Assembly (NCBI GenBank): GCA_030374765.1
Contig: JARGXX010000008.1
Span: 62,001-126,000, forward strand
From: Agarophyton chilense
Taxonomy: Eukaryota; Rhodophyta; Florideophyceae; Gracilariales; Gracilariaceae
Length of the DNA: 64,000 nt
Reading direction: 5' to 3'
In this document: piece by piece, positions 21,542-32,569 of the stretch
Layout: every line of letters starts with the position of its first letter
How positions within the stretch are numbered: the first letter of the stretch is position 1
Program-made: the position numbers and the translations under genes
The notes under the pieces: generated by a model
Database searches by the model: none
What the model was told of the DNA's origin: nothing
The model's input: the letters and a program-made list of their open reading frames with translations, nothing else

Positions 21542-22625
21542 ACGTTGATCAAGGTGGCCCTGATTCTACATCGACGTGGTTTATTGACTCCAGCGCAACA
21601 GCGCATATGTGTATTGATAGTTCTCTATTTATCAATCTCGAAACCTCTTGTCGCGATACTGTTGAAGTTGGAGAGGGTAGCCACATTCATGTCCACAGAA
21701 ATGGTGACATAAATGCCACTACGATGGCATACCAGAAGAAGAGCTTGGTCTCTCTTACCGCTGTGCAGTATGTTCCTGAATTGAAGTTTAACCTGCTTTC
21801 TGTTGCATCTATGAGAAAGGAACGTTTAAAAATAACTTTCAGCAGTGATGAAAGACGTGGATATGGTACTCGCACTGTTATTAATCCAAAGACAAACGAT
21901 ATTAGCGTCTGAGGTTTTGAATCAAAAGCCAATGGACTGTATATCGGACTATTGAACCTTGGTGTTTTTAGTGTTGGTGTGAAATTCTTTGTATGGAATA
22001 GAAAGGTGCAGAAGTCGTTACTGTGACACAGTCGTCTTAGGCATGTATGTGATGAGCATATTTGCAAATCTGTGCCACGTTTGGATGGGTTGTCTCCTCA
22101 AGAAGTTGCGGAGGGGGGTGCTTTGACAGACGAAAGATACGCAAGTCCGTTCGAGACAATGGGCCCGGCTATCCGAGCAGTCATGACTTTCGAGAGCCTG
22201 GAAATATGGTCCACGCGGATGTTGTTGGACCAACGCATACCTTATCAGTGGGTGGAGATTGCTACTATGTGACGTTTATGATGGTCAGAGCGCCTATTCT
22301 TTGGTCTGGTTTCTACACAGACGATCCGAGGTTCCAGATGCTGTTAAACAGATGATGACCGAACTAGAAACCTTCCTTGAGAAGCGTGCAAAGGAAATAA
22401 GGTTCGACAATGCAAAGGAATATCTTTGCCAGAACGTGTCGAAGTGGCTCTCAGATCGCGGCACCAGAAGTAAACCGGTGGCACCGTATACTCCTGAGAC
22501 GAAAATAAATGCGGAAAGCCTAAACCAGACTCTGAATGATGCGAGAAGGACAATGGTACTGTCTTTCACATCGTTTCCTGGTAAGAACAAGCTTCAGGCA
22601 GAAGCTGTTCACTCTGCATATTTGG
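21542..22625 (+). pseudogene. copia C protease and integrase, truncated
   Basis: The frame picks up copia C after the copia B insertion with a protease start WFIDSSATAHM (active site D-S-S-A instead of the usual D-S-G-A). A pre-integrase His/Cys region follows (HSRLRHVC), then the integrase core with HADVVGPTH (first Asp), RFDNAKEYL (second Asp) and INAESLNQTL (Glu). Stops and frame changes occur near 21910, 22020, 22130 and 22260. The sequence ends at NKLQAEAVHSAYL, where the gypsy C LTR starts, so RT and RNase H are gone. Confidence 0.75.
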
Positions 22626-22807
22626 GATCCGGGCTATTATACTGCCGAGTTCGGGCAGATGCCCAAAGCGGCACCTGGCTCTTTGGGTTGCTCTAACTCA
22701 ACTTCTTTGGGATATGCAGGTACTTCTTGTAGACTGCTACCTAATACGGCTAGACCGTTTGGAGCGATGGTCCATCTACCAAGCTCTAGTATGCGTAGCC
22801 GTCAACA
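22626..22807 (-). repeat. 3' LTR of gypsy C (182 bp)
   Basis: On the minus strand it begins TGTTGACGGCTACGC and ends near CCCGGATC. It aligns over its full length with 39955-40136, with roughly one difference in five bases by eye. No matching target duplication was found at the outer ends. Confidence 0.65.
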
Positions 22808-23271
22808 ATTCCCCAAGGCAAAAACGTTTGTTTGGGTATTGTCTTCGATGGAGGCGATCAAATTGCGCTGTCTCCTTGTACCAGACTTTTTCGTTTCATC
22901 CAAGTACTCCTGTAAAAGCTCGGGTACGTTTTTGCTGAGCGATTCCATAGAAACCCATTCTTCCTCGACCTGGGCAAACCCAGAACACTTGACCAGTAGC
23001 TCTCTCTCTGATTATTGCAGCGTATAATATCTTCGAATACTTCGATCACCAGTAGCTCGTTTCGTTAATAAGATAAGTTTTCATTGTTCTTTTCTGAAAT
23101 TTCACAATCCTTATTCCGGAAACGCTTGAGTCTTCTGCCGTGCACCAGTTCTTTCTGAAAAATGAGGAAGGTTTCCACTTCGAAAATGAACTTGTTTCTG
23201 TAATCTGTTACCCGGAACGGTCTTTCCCATTGAAAGCTCGTTTTTGACCTGATATGTTTCTGTAGCACGGC
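22808..23271 (-). pseudogene. gypsy C integrase C-terminus with chromodomain-like end
   Basis: The minus strand encodes a basic SH3-like part (SFQWERPFRVTDYRNKFIFE), then after a frame change ELLVKCSGFAQVEEEWVSME and NVPELLQEYL. The latter is a chromodomain pattern (LLVKW-x-GF, E-x-x-W, P-x-L-x-x-Y). Chromodomains at the integrase end mark chromoviruses and bind histone marks. The first aromatic-cage Trp has become Cys here. Confidence 0.6.
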
Positions 23272-24545
23272 TTAAAACACGTAATAGCCTTCTGTGAAGT
23301 CGATAGGTTTGATACCGGTTCGACGGTTGTGCGCCTTGATAAAGGTTTTTCTTTGCTTATACGCACGCTCTGCGAAAGTGCGATAACCGCGTTTGAGGGC
23401 CGTCTGCAACATCTTGACTACCAGGAGGGCATCCGTTTGTTCGCTGTCGATCTTGTTTACAGTCGAATATTCCTCCTGACTTCGCAGAATGGTGGAGAAG
23501 GGAGAGTCTTGTGGTATTCCGGTGCATACCGTTAGAGAGCATCTTCCATTAAGCTTCTTCGTTGGAGCGCTGTTCAATGCTGACTGGACTAGTGGAAAGA
23601 CAGTCGGCCAGGTGGAATGCGTTAGCTGGAACTCGGAGAGGATTTCTCGGATGGCTCTCAGCAACTCGCCGCATACAACTTCGACGGAGCCATTGCTCCA
23701 CTGGCAGTAAGGGAGTGTAAAGTTATGGTTTACCTTCAGCTTTTGAGCGAAAAGTTTAAGCAAAGTTTTTTAAATAGCTTCGTTGATCCGATTTACACGG
23801 CCTCGCCACTTCAAATGTCGCAAAACATTCCAATGACCCCTCCACGGCAGTTTCAGCGTCGTCCTCTTTAGTGCTTCTGAACCTCTTATATCCAGAAATA
23901 TCGTCCTTTACAATCAAAACGTTAGATTTGCCCTTTTTGCCGTTGTTGATTTGGCAAAAGTCGAAGTGGAGCAGTTCGTTCGGTGTGCTTGCCCTAAAAG
24001 TTCCGCAAAGAGGCCTCGGGACGACTCTTCCGGGTTCAGTTGCGATGCAATGGAATCATGGCCGTATCAAGTGTTCGGTATGGCTCCTAAGATTCTTTAA
24101 CCAGAAACGTGCTATAACAGCTTCTGTTGTCACGTCGGCTGCTCTGTATCCTCTTCTCCCGGTGTGGGCGAAAATCAAGATCGGAAGTTGTAGCTTCGTG
24201 TTTTTGACGGGTATTCATATCTGTCCCGTAGGAAATCTGAGAACTCCACTTGTCCGCTGAGCTCTCTTGAGGGGTTAGTTACGACTGTTTTGCTGAGGTT
24301 CGATGATATCTCGCAGCGACGCCCTGTCAAACGCTTGAATTACTCCGGGTTTGATTGGTGCTGTCATTAGTGCTCTTATTCGTCCCACATTAGACGGCTG
24401 CACAGCGTTCTCCGTTTAGACAGCCCATCTGGGGAGCATGTCGGCCTACACATTTCGCTCTCGAGCTACATGTTCGATTATGAATCGAATCCCGTTCCAT
24501 TTCAAAGCCCAGCTGGTGAGCTTATTCGCTATGGGATGCGTGATT
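23272..24545 (-). pseudogene. gypsy C RNase H end and integrase
   Basis: From 24545 downward the minus strand reads an RNase H terminus (IIEHVARERNVxADML, RW), a zinc-binding H2C2 region (HTGRRGYRAADV, FWLKNL, FHCIAT) and the integrase core. The core has LHFDFCQI (first Asp), a KDDISGYKRF strand, a degenerate SDQ motif (second Asp) and NGSVEVVCGELL (third acidic residue). The clean piece is 23272-23763. Nonsense codons lie upstream of it. The family is the LHFDF-type Gypsy integrase. Confidence 0.7.
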
Positions 24546-24548
24546 CTA

Positions 24549-24649
24549 AGGTTACTTTCTAAGATTGAGCGTCAACCCGCTCCCTACGGTTGAGAGTCAC
24601 TACGCTCCCGAGACAAGACAGTAGCATACCCCAGAGGGGATCGTACGAC
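24549..24649 (+). repeat. Truncated 5' LTR of gypsy A
   Basis: It matches the last 100 bp of the 3' LTR (TTCTAAGATTGAGCGTCA, GAGACAAGACAGTAGCA). It also carries the duplicated GGTTGAG block seen in the fragment at 1-157. Confidence 0.7.
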
Positions 24650-24653
24650 TTTT

Positions 24654-24670
24654 TGGTCTCCCGACTTACA
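24654..24670 (+). promoter_or_regulatory. Primer-binding site of gypsy A
   Basis: TGGTCTCCCGACTTACA begins with the TGG expected for pairing to a tRNA CCA end. Gypsy B has TGGTTTCCCGACTTAG at the same place, so both families use the same or closely related primer. I do not assign the tRNA. Confidence 0.55.
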
Positions 24671-24679
24671 AAGTTTTTT

Positions 24680-27007
24680 AGATTTCGTCGTACCTTTACG
24701 GTTCACACGAGATTACGAGAAGGATTGGACGCTTGTACACCTATTTGGTTTCAGGAAATCCCGCAAAGCAATACAGGATACCACTATTGGTCACAAAGGG
24801 AACGACCTAAAAGGAATACGCGTTGTGCAAGCGCCCCGCCAAGCCATAGAGGTATTAAAGGAGCCCCATCGGCTCAACCGATTCTGGAAACCCCCGAGGA
24901 GCTGCTCCGGCACCCTCGGGACAAAACCGTAAAGGTACATGGTCCGCCACCTGTGGCAACGGCACTTCAGAGGGAATTATCAATTGAGGTTGCAGCGGAG
25001 GAGCTATGGCCTCAGATCCAATAGCGCGCGAAAGTGCTCGTCACCCTCGCGGTGGAGGATGCACTAATCTTAAAGGAGAAGTCGGATACCCGGATGTTTC
25101 CGCCGTCAATGGACGTCGATGCATTTACCCGTATTGTGGTTGAACGAGCAGCTCAAGAGCTATCGGACAGGATACCTGAAATGGTGAAACAGTATCTCTT
25201 TACAGATGCTAGGGAGCATGTTTACTGCGCTGTGCAGGACCTTTGGGTTTCCGACGGATTCGCAGAATCCCGACCTACACAGGTGAACATCGCTAAGCGC
25301 ATACAACAAGGGTTCCAAATGGGTCATTCCACCCATTCCAAACACTTACCTACTGGTAGTGAGTACCAACAAGGTCCAAGGCAGAGTCAAGAGGTCCCGG
25401 GGAAGGTAGATTCTCAAGACATCTATCTGCCACCAATTACTGGTTTCGTTCAAAAGAATACCCATGGAGGTGGTCCCAAGAACGATTTTTCTGACTCGTT
25501 GGATGAGCAACGAAGAAACCGAAAAAGTAAGAAGCGGAGGACTAAGAGGGGAAAGAATCGAGAGGATGGTTCAGACCCCAACTCGTCAGACTCCAGTTCT
25601 GATACGAGTTCATCGTCGGATGATGACCGGAAAGGTAAGAAGAAGAAGAAACCGAACTGGTCCACGAATAAGTCGTCGAAAAAGAACTGAAAGGGTAAAA
25701 AGCGATACAATGAGTCGCCCGACTCTGAAACGAACACCGAAATAGACCTGGAGGTGCAACAACCGTTGAACGATATGTTCACCGAAGCGGTTGATTACAG
25801 GACTTATGGGTTGATCAACAAGTCTTCTGAATACATCCAAGATGTCGCTCAGAAGATTACTAAGCACCACAAGAAGCTCAGCTTCCAAATGGGTGACACA
25901 ACCTTCACAAGTACGGATCCTATTGCGGTGATTGAGTTTCTACAGAAGTTCAAGATTGCATGTGACCAAAATGGTTTTTCCGAGGGCGCTGCTATGCGGC
26001 TATTTCAGTTTTACCTGAAAGGAAAAACATACTACTTGCTGCAGGGTAGGCTCCGCGGCAATACCTTAGCGATGGATGAGGATGACACAGAGATGTTGGA
26101 GTCATACCCAGAAGTGGTCAATTTCCTTTTGGAAACATACGAAACCGATGAGGTTATCCAAGAGGCTTCTTTGGAAGTCCTCGCCTACCATCAAAGGTCT
26201 GCGCAAACAGAATCGGAGTTTTGGCTCGCACTGTAAAATCTGGAAACCCGCTGTGGTACTGTGTTCACTACCTCTCGGTTAAAGTCGCTATTTGCCGACA
26301 ATCTCGACAAAGCGATCCGTTCCCAGGTACGCAATTACCTGGCCACTAACCGAAAGGTAGACTACAATGGGCTGGTTCGATACTTCCAGGGCCTTGGAGA
26401 TGCCCTTCGGCTGGGAAAGAGACCAGCCGTGCCTCCAACCTCGAAGGATAAACCAAAAAGGTCGGTCTTGGAAATTGAAGATACCACAATCTCAGAGGGT
26501 AGCTCGCACCTTGAAGTACCTACAGGGACCGCTATCCACTTGGTAGCGACCCAGGGGCGGTTCTCGAAACCTTCGACGGTAGGAAATTGGTCGTCAACGC
26601 GTACACCACACTCGGTACAATCGCCGCCAAGTGGGGTGAGCTCGCACAGGGTGCAGGGAGTGAGCTCTCATAACTCGCCACCCACATCCTACGCCACTGC
26701 TCCTACCAACCAGGTTTCGAGGCCCCCCTCAATAATAACGCGAGATCCCCAAACTGGAGGCCTCGTTTGCTGGTTTCGTATCGCGACAGACCATTTGGCA
26801 AACAATTGCGCTAACTTACCTCCAGGGATGAGAGACCAGTTGATTCAGTCTCGCATGCAGAATCACCAACGCCTCTATGGGTCTTCAACGCAAGCACCAA
26901 ATAGGCTCCAACCCCGTACACCGGTACAGATCAATACCATCGAGGAAACACCAAACTTGGACTCAACCCCTCCCGTACAGAAGGAAAACACAGAACGGTT
27001 GGCGTAA
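24680..27007 (+). pseudogene. gypsy A Gag
   Basis: All pieces lie in one frame, broken only by stops at 25022, 25688 and 26234. An N-terminal part is followed by a very basic then acidic low-complexity stretch (KKRRTKRGKNREDG, then a Ser/Asp run, about 25525-25690). A helical capsid-like part follows (PIAVIEFLQKFKIACDQNGF, then LFQFYLKGKTYYLL), then a Pro/Ser-rich linker and a damaged zinc knuckle (CWFRIATDHLANNC). The gag stop TAA overlaps the ATG of the next frame as TAATG (27005-27009). Confidence 0.75.
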
Positions 27008-27372
27008 TGTCCGAACCCAACCTGCAATCGGAAGGCCAATCGATACCCAGAACCTTCAAAGTGGAAGAGAACACGTCACACCCAGGTCCAGTTTGTCATA
27101 TGAAGTACAAAAACTATAAATTACGTGCTTCAATGTGTTTCTCCGATCGCCTTGCGGTTCCGGTCACCTGCGTGCTGGATACGGGGGCCAGCCTAAACCT
27201 TCGAGGTATGCTCACCACTGTGGTGGAGCTTGGACACCTCAAGGTAAGACTGCAATTCTATGTTGTCGACCGTTTACCAACAGACTGCCTACTAGGTACG
27301 AACTTCATTGACAGACATGTCAAAGCATTCCTTCCTGGGTCCTATACCGTCGCCCTTCGTCACGGGGGATGA
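27007..27372 (+). pseudogene. gypsy A aspartyl protease
   Basis: This 121-residue frame has the active site VLDTGASLNL and the flap/C-terminal motif CLLGTNFIDRHVK. It starts with an ATG overlapping the gag stop. It ends at a TGA at 27370, and the following 300 bp up to RT are frame-broken. It would cleave the polyprotein. Confidence 0.75.
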
Positions 27373-27682
27373 ATTGCCATTTTAGGTAAGACGGAAACCA
27401 AACGGGGATGGTTCGTCAAACCGAAGAAGACGATATCCACCGAAACGGTCTCCAACAAAGTGTGCATTACCAAACAGGTTGTTATCCCGCCAATGCACCA
27501 AAAATTGGTACCGGTGTCGTGTGGGACCTTCGGGCTGGTCATACTACAAAACCATCTGACGTTAGCACATCGACATCTCACCTTGATGGCCAACGGGATT
27601 GTTGACAACATCTAAAATCAACCCTTTAAGGTGTGTCTCAGCAACTTCAGCAGTCACGACGTGAAGTTGCCAAAGAATACCA

Positions 27683-29461
27683 ATGTTGGTTGGCATGGCA
27701 CTACCGGCACCACAAGGTGTCTTCACCGTAGCTCACACTGATCTTGGCGAGGTCGCCGTCGATAAGGAAGGGGGGTGCGCAAATGCGTCCACAACCACAA
27801 AGGTATCGATAAACACCAACTTGGAATCAAAGCTATCAGATAAGGCATCGGTAGAGAAAGAAGAGGAACCTGACCCTGAGAGGCAATGGCAAGATAAAGT
27901 CCAGATCGGTGAAGAAAACGGCGAACTGCGGGGCCGTATTCTCGACCTTTTGGAGGAGTTCGAAACCATGTGGTTAGGCCATCTGGGCCAAATTAAGGCC
28001 ACACAGCATCGCATCGAGCTCCTCCCTGACTTGAAGCCAATTTATCAGCAACCATACCGTGCAGGTCCAAAAGAGAGAGAGGTAGAACTCAAAGAAGTGG
28101 AGCGAATCCTCCAAGAAGGTGTAATTGAACCAGTCAACTCAGATTGGGCTAGTCCCGTGGTTCTGGTTCAGAAGAAAGGGGATAACCGTATGAGGTTCTG
28201 TGTGGACTACAGGAGGCTCAATAGAGTGACATTCAGGGATTCGTACCCGATACCTAGAGTGAATGAGTGTATCGACTCCTTGGGAGATGCTCAGATATTT
28301 ACCTCGTTGGATGCCAATTGTGGTTATTGGCAGGTACCTGTAGGCGAGAAAGATCGAGACAAAACGACCTTCACGTGCCATGCAGGTTTGTTTCGCTTCA
28401 CGTGGATGCCATTCGGGTTGCGCAATGCTCCAGCCGCCTTTCAAAGGGCGCTGGACATCATCCTTTCGAAGGTTAAGTAGACAACCGCCTTGGTATACAT
28501 CGATGATGCAATCATATACACCAGATCGGTAGAAGAGCATTTTGTTCACGTGCGCACCGTACTAACCCTCCAAGCTGAAGCGGGGATGGCGCTGAAGCTA
28601 CGCAAATGCGTCTTCTTTACCAGAACGGTTGAATACCTGGGCCACATCATAGGCCCTGGTACCGTAGAGGTTGCATCGAGCAACATTAGAGCCGTACAGG
28701 AGGTCAAGGTGCCACGGTCCCAGACAGACGTACGATCCTTTATAGGTTTATGCAACTTCTGTCGTCGCTTCGTGAAGGGATTCGCAAAAATAGCGGCTCC
28801 CCTCAACAAGAAGCTCCAGAAAGGTGAAACTCAGTGGTTTGAGAATCTATCGAACGACGAAATGGATACCTTTGAGGAATTGAGACGAGCGCTTTTGTCG
28901 CCGCCAATCTTAGCGTTACCGAAAACAGGTCTACCGTACACGCTGGATACGGATGCATCCCATGCCCTAATTGGTTGTTGTCTCACGCAGGAGCAGCACA
29001 ACGGAGATAAATTACCTATAGGATACTGGAGCCGCGCTATGAATGAGGCGGAGCAGAACTATACGGTAACCGAGAAGGAATGTCGAACAGTAGTGTGGAG
29101 CATGTTGATGCTCCGTCCATACCTTTATGGTGAGCGCTTTACGCTGCACACGGACCACGACGCCTTAAGGTGGATCTTTGGACTCGCAGTTGCGTCTGGT
29201 AGACTTGCTCGTTGGAGGTTGAGACTGTCGGAGTTTGAATACGACGTACAGTACCGTCCAGGTATCAAGCACAACATAGCTGATGCTATGTCACGCTTAA
29301 ACATCTCAGGGTTAGAGACAGAACCTGTAGACGATGACATCCTTTGCTTTTGGTGTCATCAAACGAAAATGGTACCGGCGAACACCAATAAGGATGTTGG
29401 GACTTACCTGAAGAAGGTGCTTTGCGAAACACCGACATGGCAACGCAAATACTTACCCTAG
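27683..29461 (+). pseudogene. gypsy A reverse transcriptase and RNase H
   Basis: RT blocks in order: WASPVVLVQKKG, RFCVDYRRLN, DSYPIPRVNE, FTSLDANCGYWQ, MPFGLRNAPAAFQ, LVYIDDAIIYT (catalytic YIDD) and YLGHIIG. RNase H follows with TLDTDAS, TEKECRTVVW and HTDHDALRW. A TAG at 28478-28480 replaces the Trp expected before the YIDD strand. Otherwise the frame is open to 29461, then shifts by one base to integrase. Confidence 0.85.
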
Positions 29462-30570
29462 AGGAAACGAACGTCATGCCCGTAACCCGAGAGAATTATA
29501 TACGAGAAAAGGCCCAGGATGCGTACTGCAGAACCCTGGCTGACCAAATTGGTTTCAAAGGATCACATTTTGATGTGGACCACAATGGGTACATCGTGAG
29601 AAGGTCAGCCTTGGATGGTATCCTTCAAACGGTGGTTCCGAAGGCGCTTCGCCCGAGAGTCTTGTATCTCGCGCACTACCAGAGACTATCGGGACACCCC
29701 GGTGCCACCAGGGTGCATTACACCTTGAGGCAACGGTTCTATTGGCCTCATATGGCCCATGATGTCTATACCTTTGTAGTTCAATGCGAATCCTGTGTTC
29801 GTACCCGCGGTGGTATTCGAAAGCATCGAAAATACCTCAAGCTGTTTCGAGCAGCAGGTCCGCTGGAGTTTGTTGTGATAGACCTTCTAGGACCAGATCC
29901 AAAGACCAAGACTGGGTATCAGCACATTCTAGTGATCACCGACAGGTTGTCGAAGCTCACGAGAGCGATACCGTTAAAGGAGACGAAGTCAAAAATGCTG
30001 GCGATCGCGTTCCTCAACAATTGGGTCTACCCGTATGGTGCACCCCTGTACCTACTCACCGATAATGGTTCAAACCTGGCATCGATGTTCTTCGAAGCAG
30101 TCTGTAATCTCTTGGGTATCAAGCACTCTTTCACTACTGCCTACCACCCGCAGACAAACGCACAGGTCGAGCGCTTTAAAAACAAATTTGTATCAAGGCG
30201 AGGACACTATACGGAAGAGCACCAAACTGGGTAAGATGGGCTGGTGCATCCGCTCACCTACTCCTATAACCTTCAGGTACATCGGTCAACTCAGACCACT
30301 CCCTTTGATTTGGTTCTTTCGCGACCTCCCCCAGGTATTGTAGTGCAGGTGGATCATACTACCAGCACTGCAGCTGGCTCACTGAGCCCTGCCCAGGTCA
30401 AGCGGAATACTCTTGTGAGGTTGAGGAGGGCTATCAAACATGCAGAGAGCCGCCTCACTGCAGCCCAGAAGCGGTACAAGGACGACTACGACCGTAGGGT
30501 AACCAAAGTGGTCTCTATATCTTCGGGACAATATGTCTACATAGACAACCCACCTTCAGGTATAAGACCA
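29422..30570 (+). pseudogene. gypsy A integrase
   Basis: The zinc site H2C2 is visible (HPGATRVHYTL, RFYWPHM, CESC). The catalytic Asp is in FVVIDLLGPD, the second Asp in LLTDNGSNLAS and the Glu in TNAQVERFKNKF. A stop at 30232 interrupts the core. The part after it (PFDLVLSRPP, KRYKDDYDRR) is the usual Gypsy integrase C-terminus. Confidence 0.8.
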
Positions 30571-31200
30571 TGACCGGGTGATGAGGTGTATGATGAATCT
30601 ATTGATAGAGATATCAATTCAAACCTTCTACCCAAATCAGTGGGACTTTATAAGGTATTCAACGCATCAGACCACACCGTTACGGTTGACAAAGATGGAA
30701 TACCGAATACGATATCAATTGACCGTATTACGGTAGCACCTGAAACGGTTCAACATTGCATTGAGGCAGGCACCTCAGCCCGAGAGCCCACAGCTGTAGT
30801 TCTGCGCACTCGACCCTCGGAGGACCCCACCCCAATTGAGGTGAACGATGACCTTCAACGTGATGATCCGGATTAAAACCCTCTAAAAGGGACGGAAATT
30901 GAACCTCAAACGGTAACAGAGAGAGCTCCCGACCCAGTTCCCACACACGAAGCTCCCAACTTGGAACATATGAACCCTCGAGGTAGCGTTCCCCCGAAAG
31001 ATCAGGACCCAACCTCAGAGGTATTTCCTGTTGAACGTCTTGTGGGCCACACGCTAACCTACAATGGTCTGAAGTACACCGAAAGGTGGTACGGCTGGGG
31101 GCCAGAAGGGGACACCCTCAAACCCACAGCCGCAATTCCCCCACACTTCCGTATCAGGTATTGGCGCCGTTGCAAGGAGCCGATGCCTGCATACGGCTAA
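30571..31200 (+). pseudogene. gypsy A integrase tail with chromodomain
   Basis: After a GPF/Y-like part (VGLYKVFNASDHTVTVD) the frame carries a clear chromodomain at about 31020-31180: EVFPVERLVGHTLTYNGLKY, then RWYGWGPEGDTLKP and FRIRYWRR. It has the V-E-x-I/L start, the W-x-G-W/Y-x-P-x-x-DT core and the closing helix. One nonsense codon at 30874 separates it from the integrase tail. It probably tethers the integration complex to modified chromatin. Confidence 0.75.
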
Positions 31201-31998
31201 CTTTAGACCTTTGTGGTACTCAAGCCTAAGGAAGGGGGAGAAAAGACGTCGTTTCCCGCAGAAGGTGGACGCATATGCGTGTCAGATTACTTACGAGGGA
31301 GGACACGAAAGAAGAACCGAATGTAACAGTAGAATAGACAAGAAGAGACAAGAATTTACTTGAAGAAGGAGACACTAAGGAAGTCAAGTACCAGGCAGCC
31401 TCCACAAGAACCTCAAAGGTGAAGCCACAGAAAGCCTAATACCCGAATCCGGGAGTAGAAGGACCTGTCGGTTGAGGAGCATTGGGATCGGGAGGACCCG
31501 TGTTGTTGACTACCCACGAAGGAAAACTTGCAGGAATGCTAGAAGCCATCGAGATAGGAGGTAGCGAAGGAGCGGTAGCCCAGCCACTTTGGAGAGGAGT
31601 CGAAACCAACATAGGTTGAACGGTGGGCTATGCCGAAGCAGAATCGCAAGCACGCAGGGGCCCACTACCGAAGAGGTGTCCGCGAGCGCGCTATTGACAC
31701 TGCATAGTCCTCATGACAGTCCCTAGCTGAAAGGTTGTCGCTCAATTCGTGCGCCGTCGTCGTCGCTCGCACTCCCCAACCGACACTGGCACCGAGTTCT
31801 GAACCTCAAGGGATCGCGCGTCGAGCACCGTGAGCAACCGCCGGCGGACACCACTCCGATGCCGGCGCCGCTGTCGCTCGCTATACCTTTACGGTTTGAT
31901 GGAAGGAGACACGGGGCGTGTCTCACGGGAAGGAAGAGGGTCTGTCGTATAGTGGCAGAAGGTTTGACCTTTGAGAGTGTCGATATACTACACTGACC
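31201..31998 (+). other. gypsy A 3' untranslated part
   Basis: No domain is seen. It contains purine tracts (AAGGAAGGGGGAGAAAAG near 31230 and GGGAAGGAAGAGGG near 31930), either of which may be the second-strand primer. An opposite-strand frame at 31723-32025 has no recognisable content. Confidence 0.4.
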
Positions 31999-32550
31999 TT
32001 GTAGGTGATGGATGCCAGGGATCATCGGCCACGCAACTCCGGGCGAGCTACCATTTAGGTGTTGTCAGCCACGTGTAGTGTTGACATGTACCTTCTGGTT
32101 GAGTAATTGTTAGAAATTGTAATTGTAATTATATTATTTTAGTACAGTAGTGGAGTGGCCACCTGGCACTGTAGCCAGTGCTGGCCAGGTCTCTGACACT
32201 AGGTCAGAGACCGTGCCTTGCTGGCACCTCCCAGGTGATCTGGAGAGTGGAGTCCACTGCATATAGGGAACAGCACCTCCTCCACCCTAGTCTGATAAAG
32301 ACAGGCACCACTTGGGTCAAAACTATACCTTTTGGTTCATTGTTTCTCAACTACTACACAGGTTTTACCACGCGTCGACGCCTACCATCGTTCACCTACA
32401 CGGTATAGGCTAGTAGCCCCGCCGTTTGCCCCTGCGGGTGTTCACGGTGCCCTGTTACCATCGAGGATTATAAGGTCTACCTTCTAAGGTTGAGCGTCAC
32501 CACGCTCCCGAGACAAGACAGTAGCAGACCCCAGAGTTGATTGTACCACA
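31999..32550 (+). repeat. 3' LTR of gypsy A (start approximate)
   Basis: The end TTGTACCACA at 32550 is set by the copies at 1-157 and 24549. The start is tentative: a TGTAGG lies near 31999, resembling the TGTAGGCC start of the gypsy B LTR. It contains a perfect 10-bp hairpin at 32188-32212. No intact partner copy is present to fix the left end. Confidence 0.55.
32188..32212 (+). repeat. Perfect hairpin in the gypsy A LTR
   Basis: GGTCTCTGAC and GTCAGAGACC form a 10-bp stem around a 5-base loop. This could be an RNA structure in the LTR transcript or a terminator-like signal. Confidence 0.6.
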
Positions 32551-32569
32551 CTCTGTGCGGCCGATTATG

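Larger units (their letters stand above)
15635..22625 (+). mobile_element. copia C: decayed Ty1/Copia element, split by copia B
   Basis: The element has a primer-binding site at 15635, a broken gag to 16538, then protease and integrase from 21542. It stops abruptly at about 22625, where the gypsy C LTR begins, so its reverse transcriptase, RNase H and 3' LTR are missing. The 5' LTR should end at 15634; its start is not defined because no partner LTR is present. Removing copia B and one ATTTT duplication rejoins the gag and protease frames exactly. Confidence 0.75.
22626..24545 (-). mobile_element. gypsy C, 3' half (RNase H end, integrase, chromodomain, LTR)
   Basis: Read on the minus strand this is the last part of a Ty3/Gypsy element: the end of RNase H, integrase, a chromodomain-like part and an LTR. 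Its 5' half (LTR, Gag, protease, RT start) lies at 38112-40136 in the same orientation, with two other Gypsy elements between. The catalytic middle of RT is missing from both halves. Confidence 0.75.
24549..32550 (+). mobile_element. gypsy A: decayed chromovirus-type Ty3/Gypsy element (about 8 kb)
   Basis: Order on the plus strand: truncated 5' LTR (24549 to about 24649), primer-binding site, Gag, protease, RT/RNase H, integrase, chromodomain and 3' LTR ending at 32550. Most domains are readable, but stops and two frame changes make it inactive. Only about 100 bp of the 5' LTR remain, directly after gypsy C sequence. The LTR ends match the fragment at 1-157. Confidence 0.85.
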
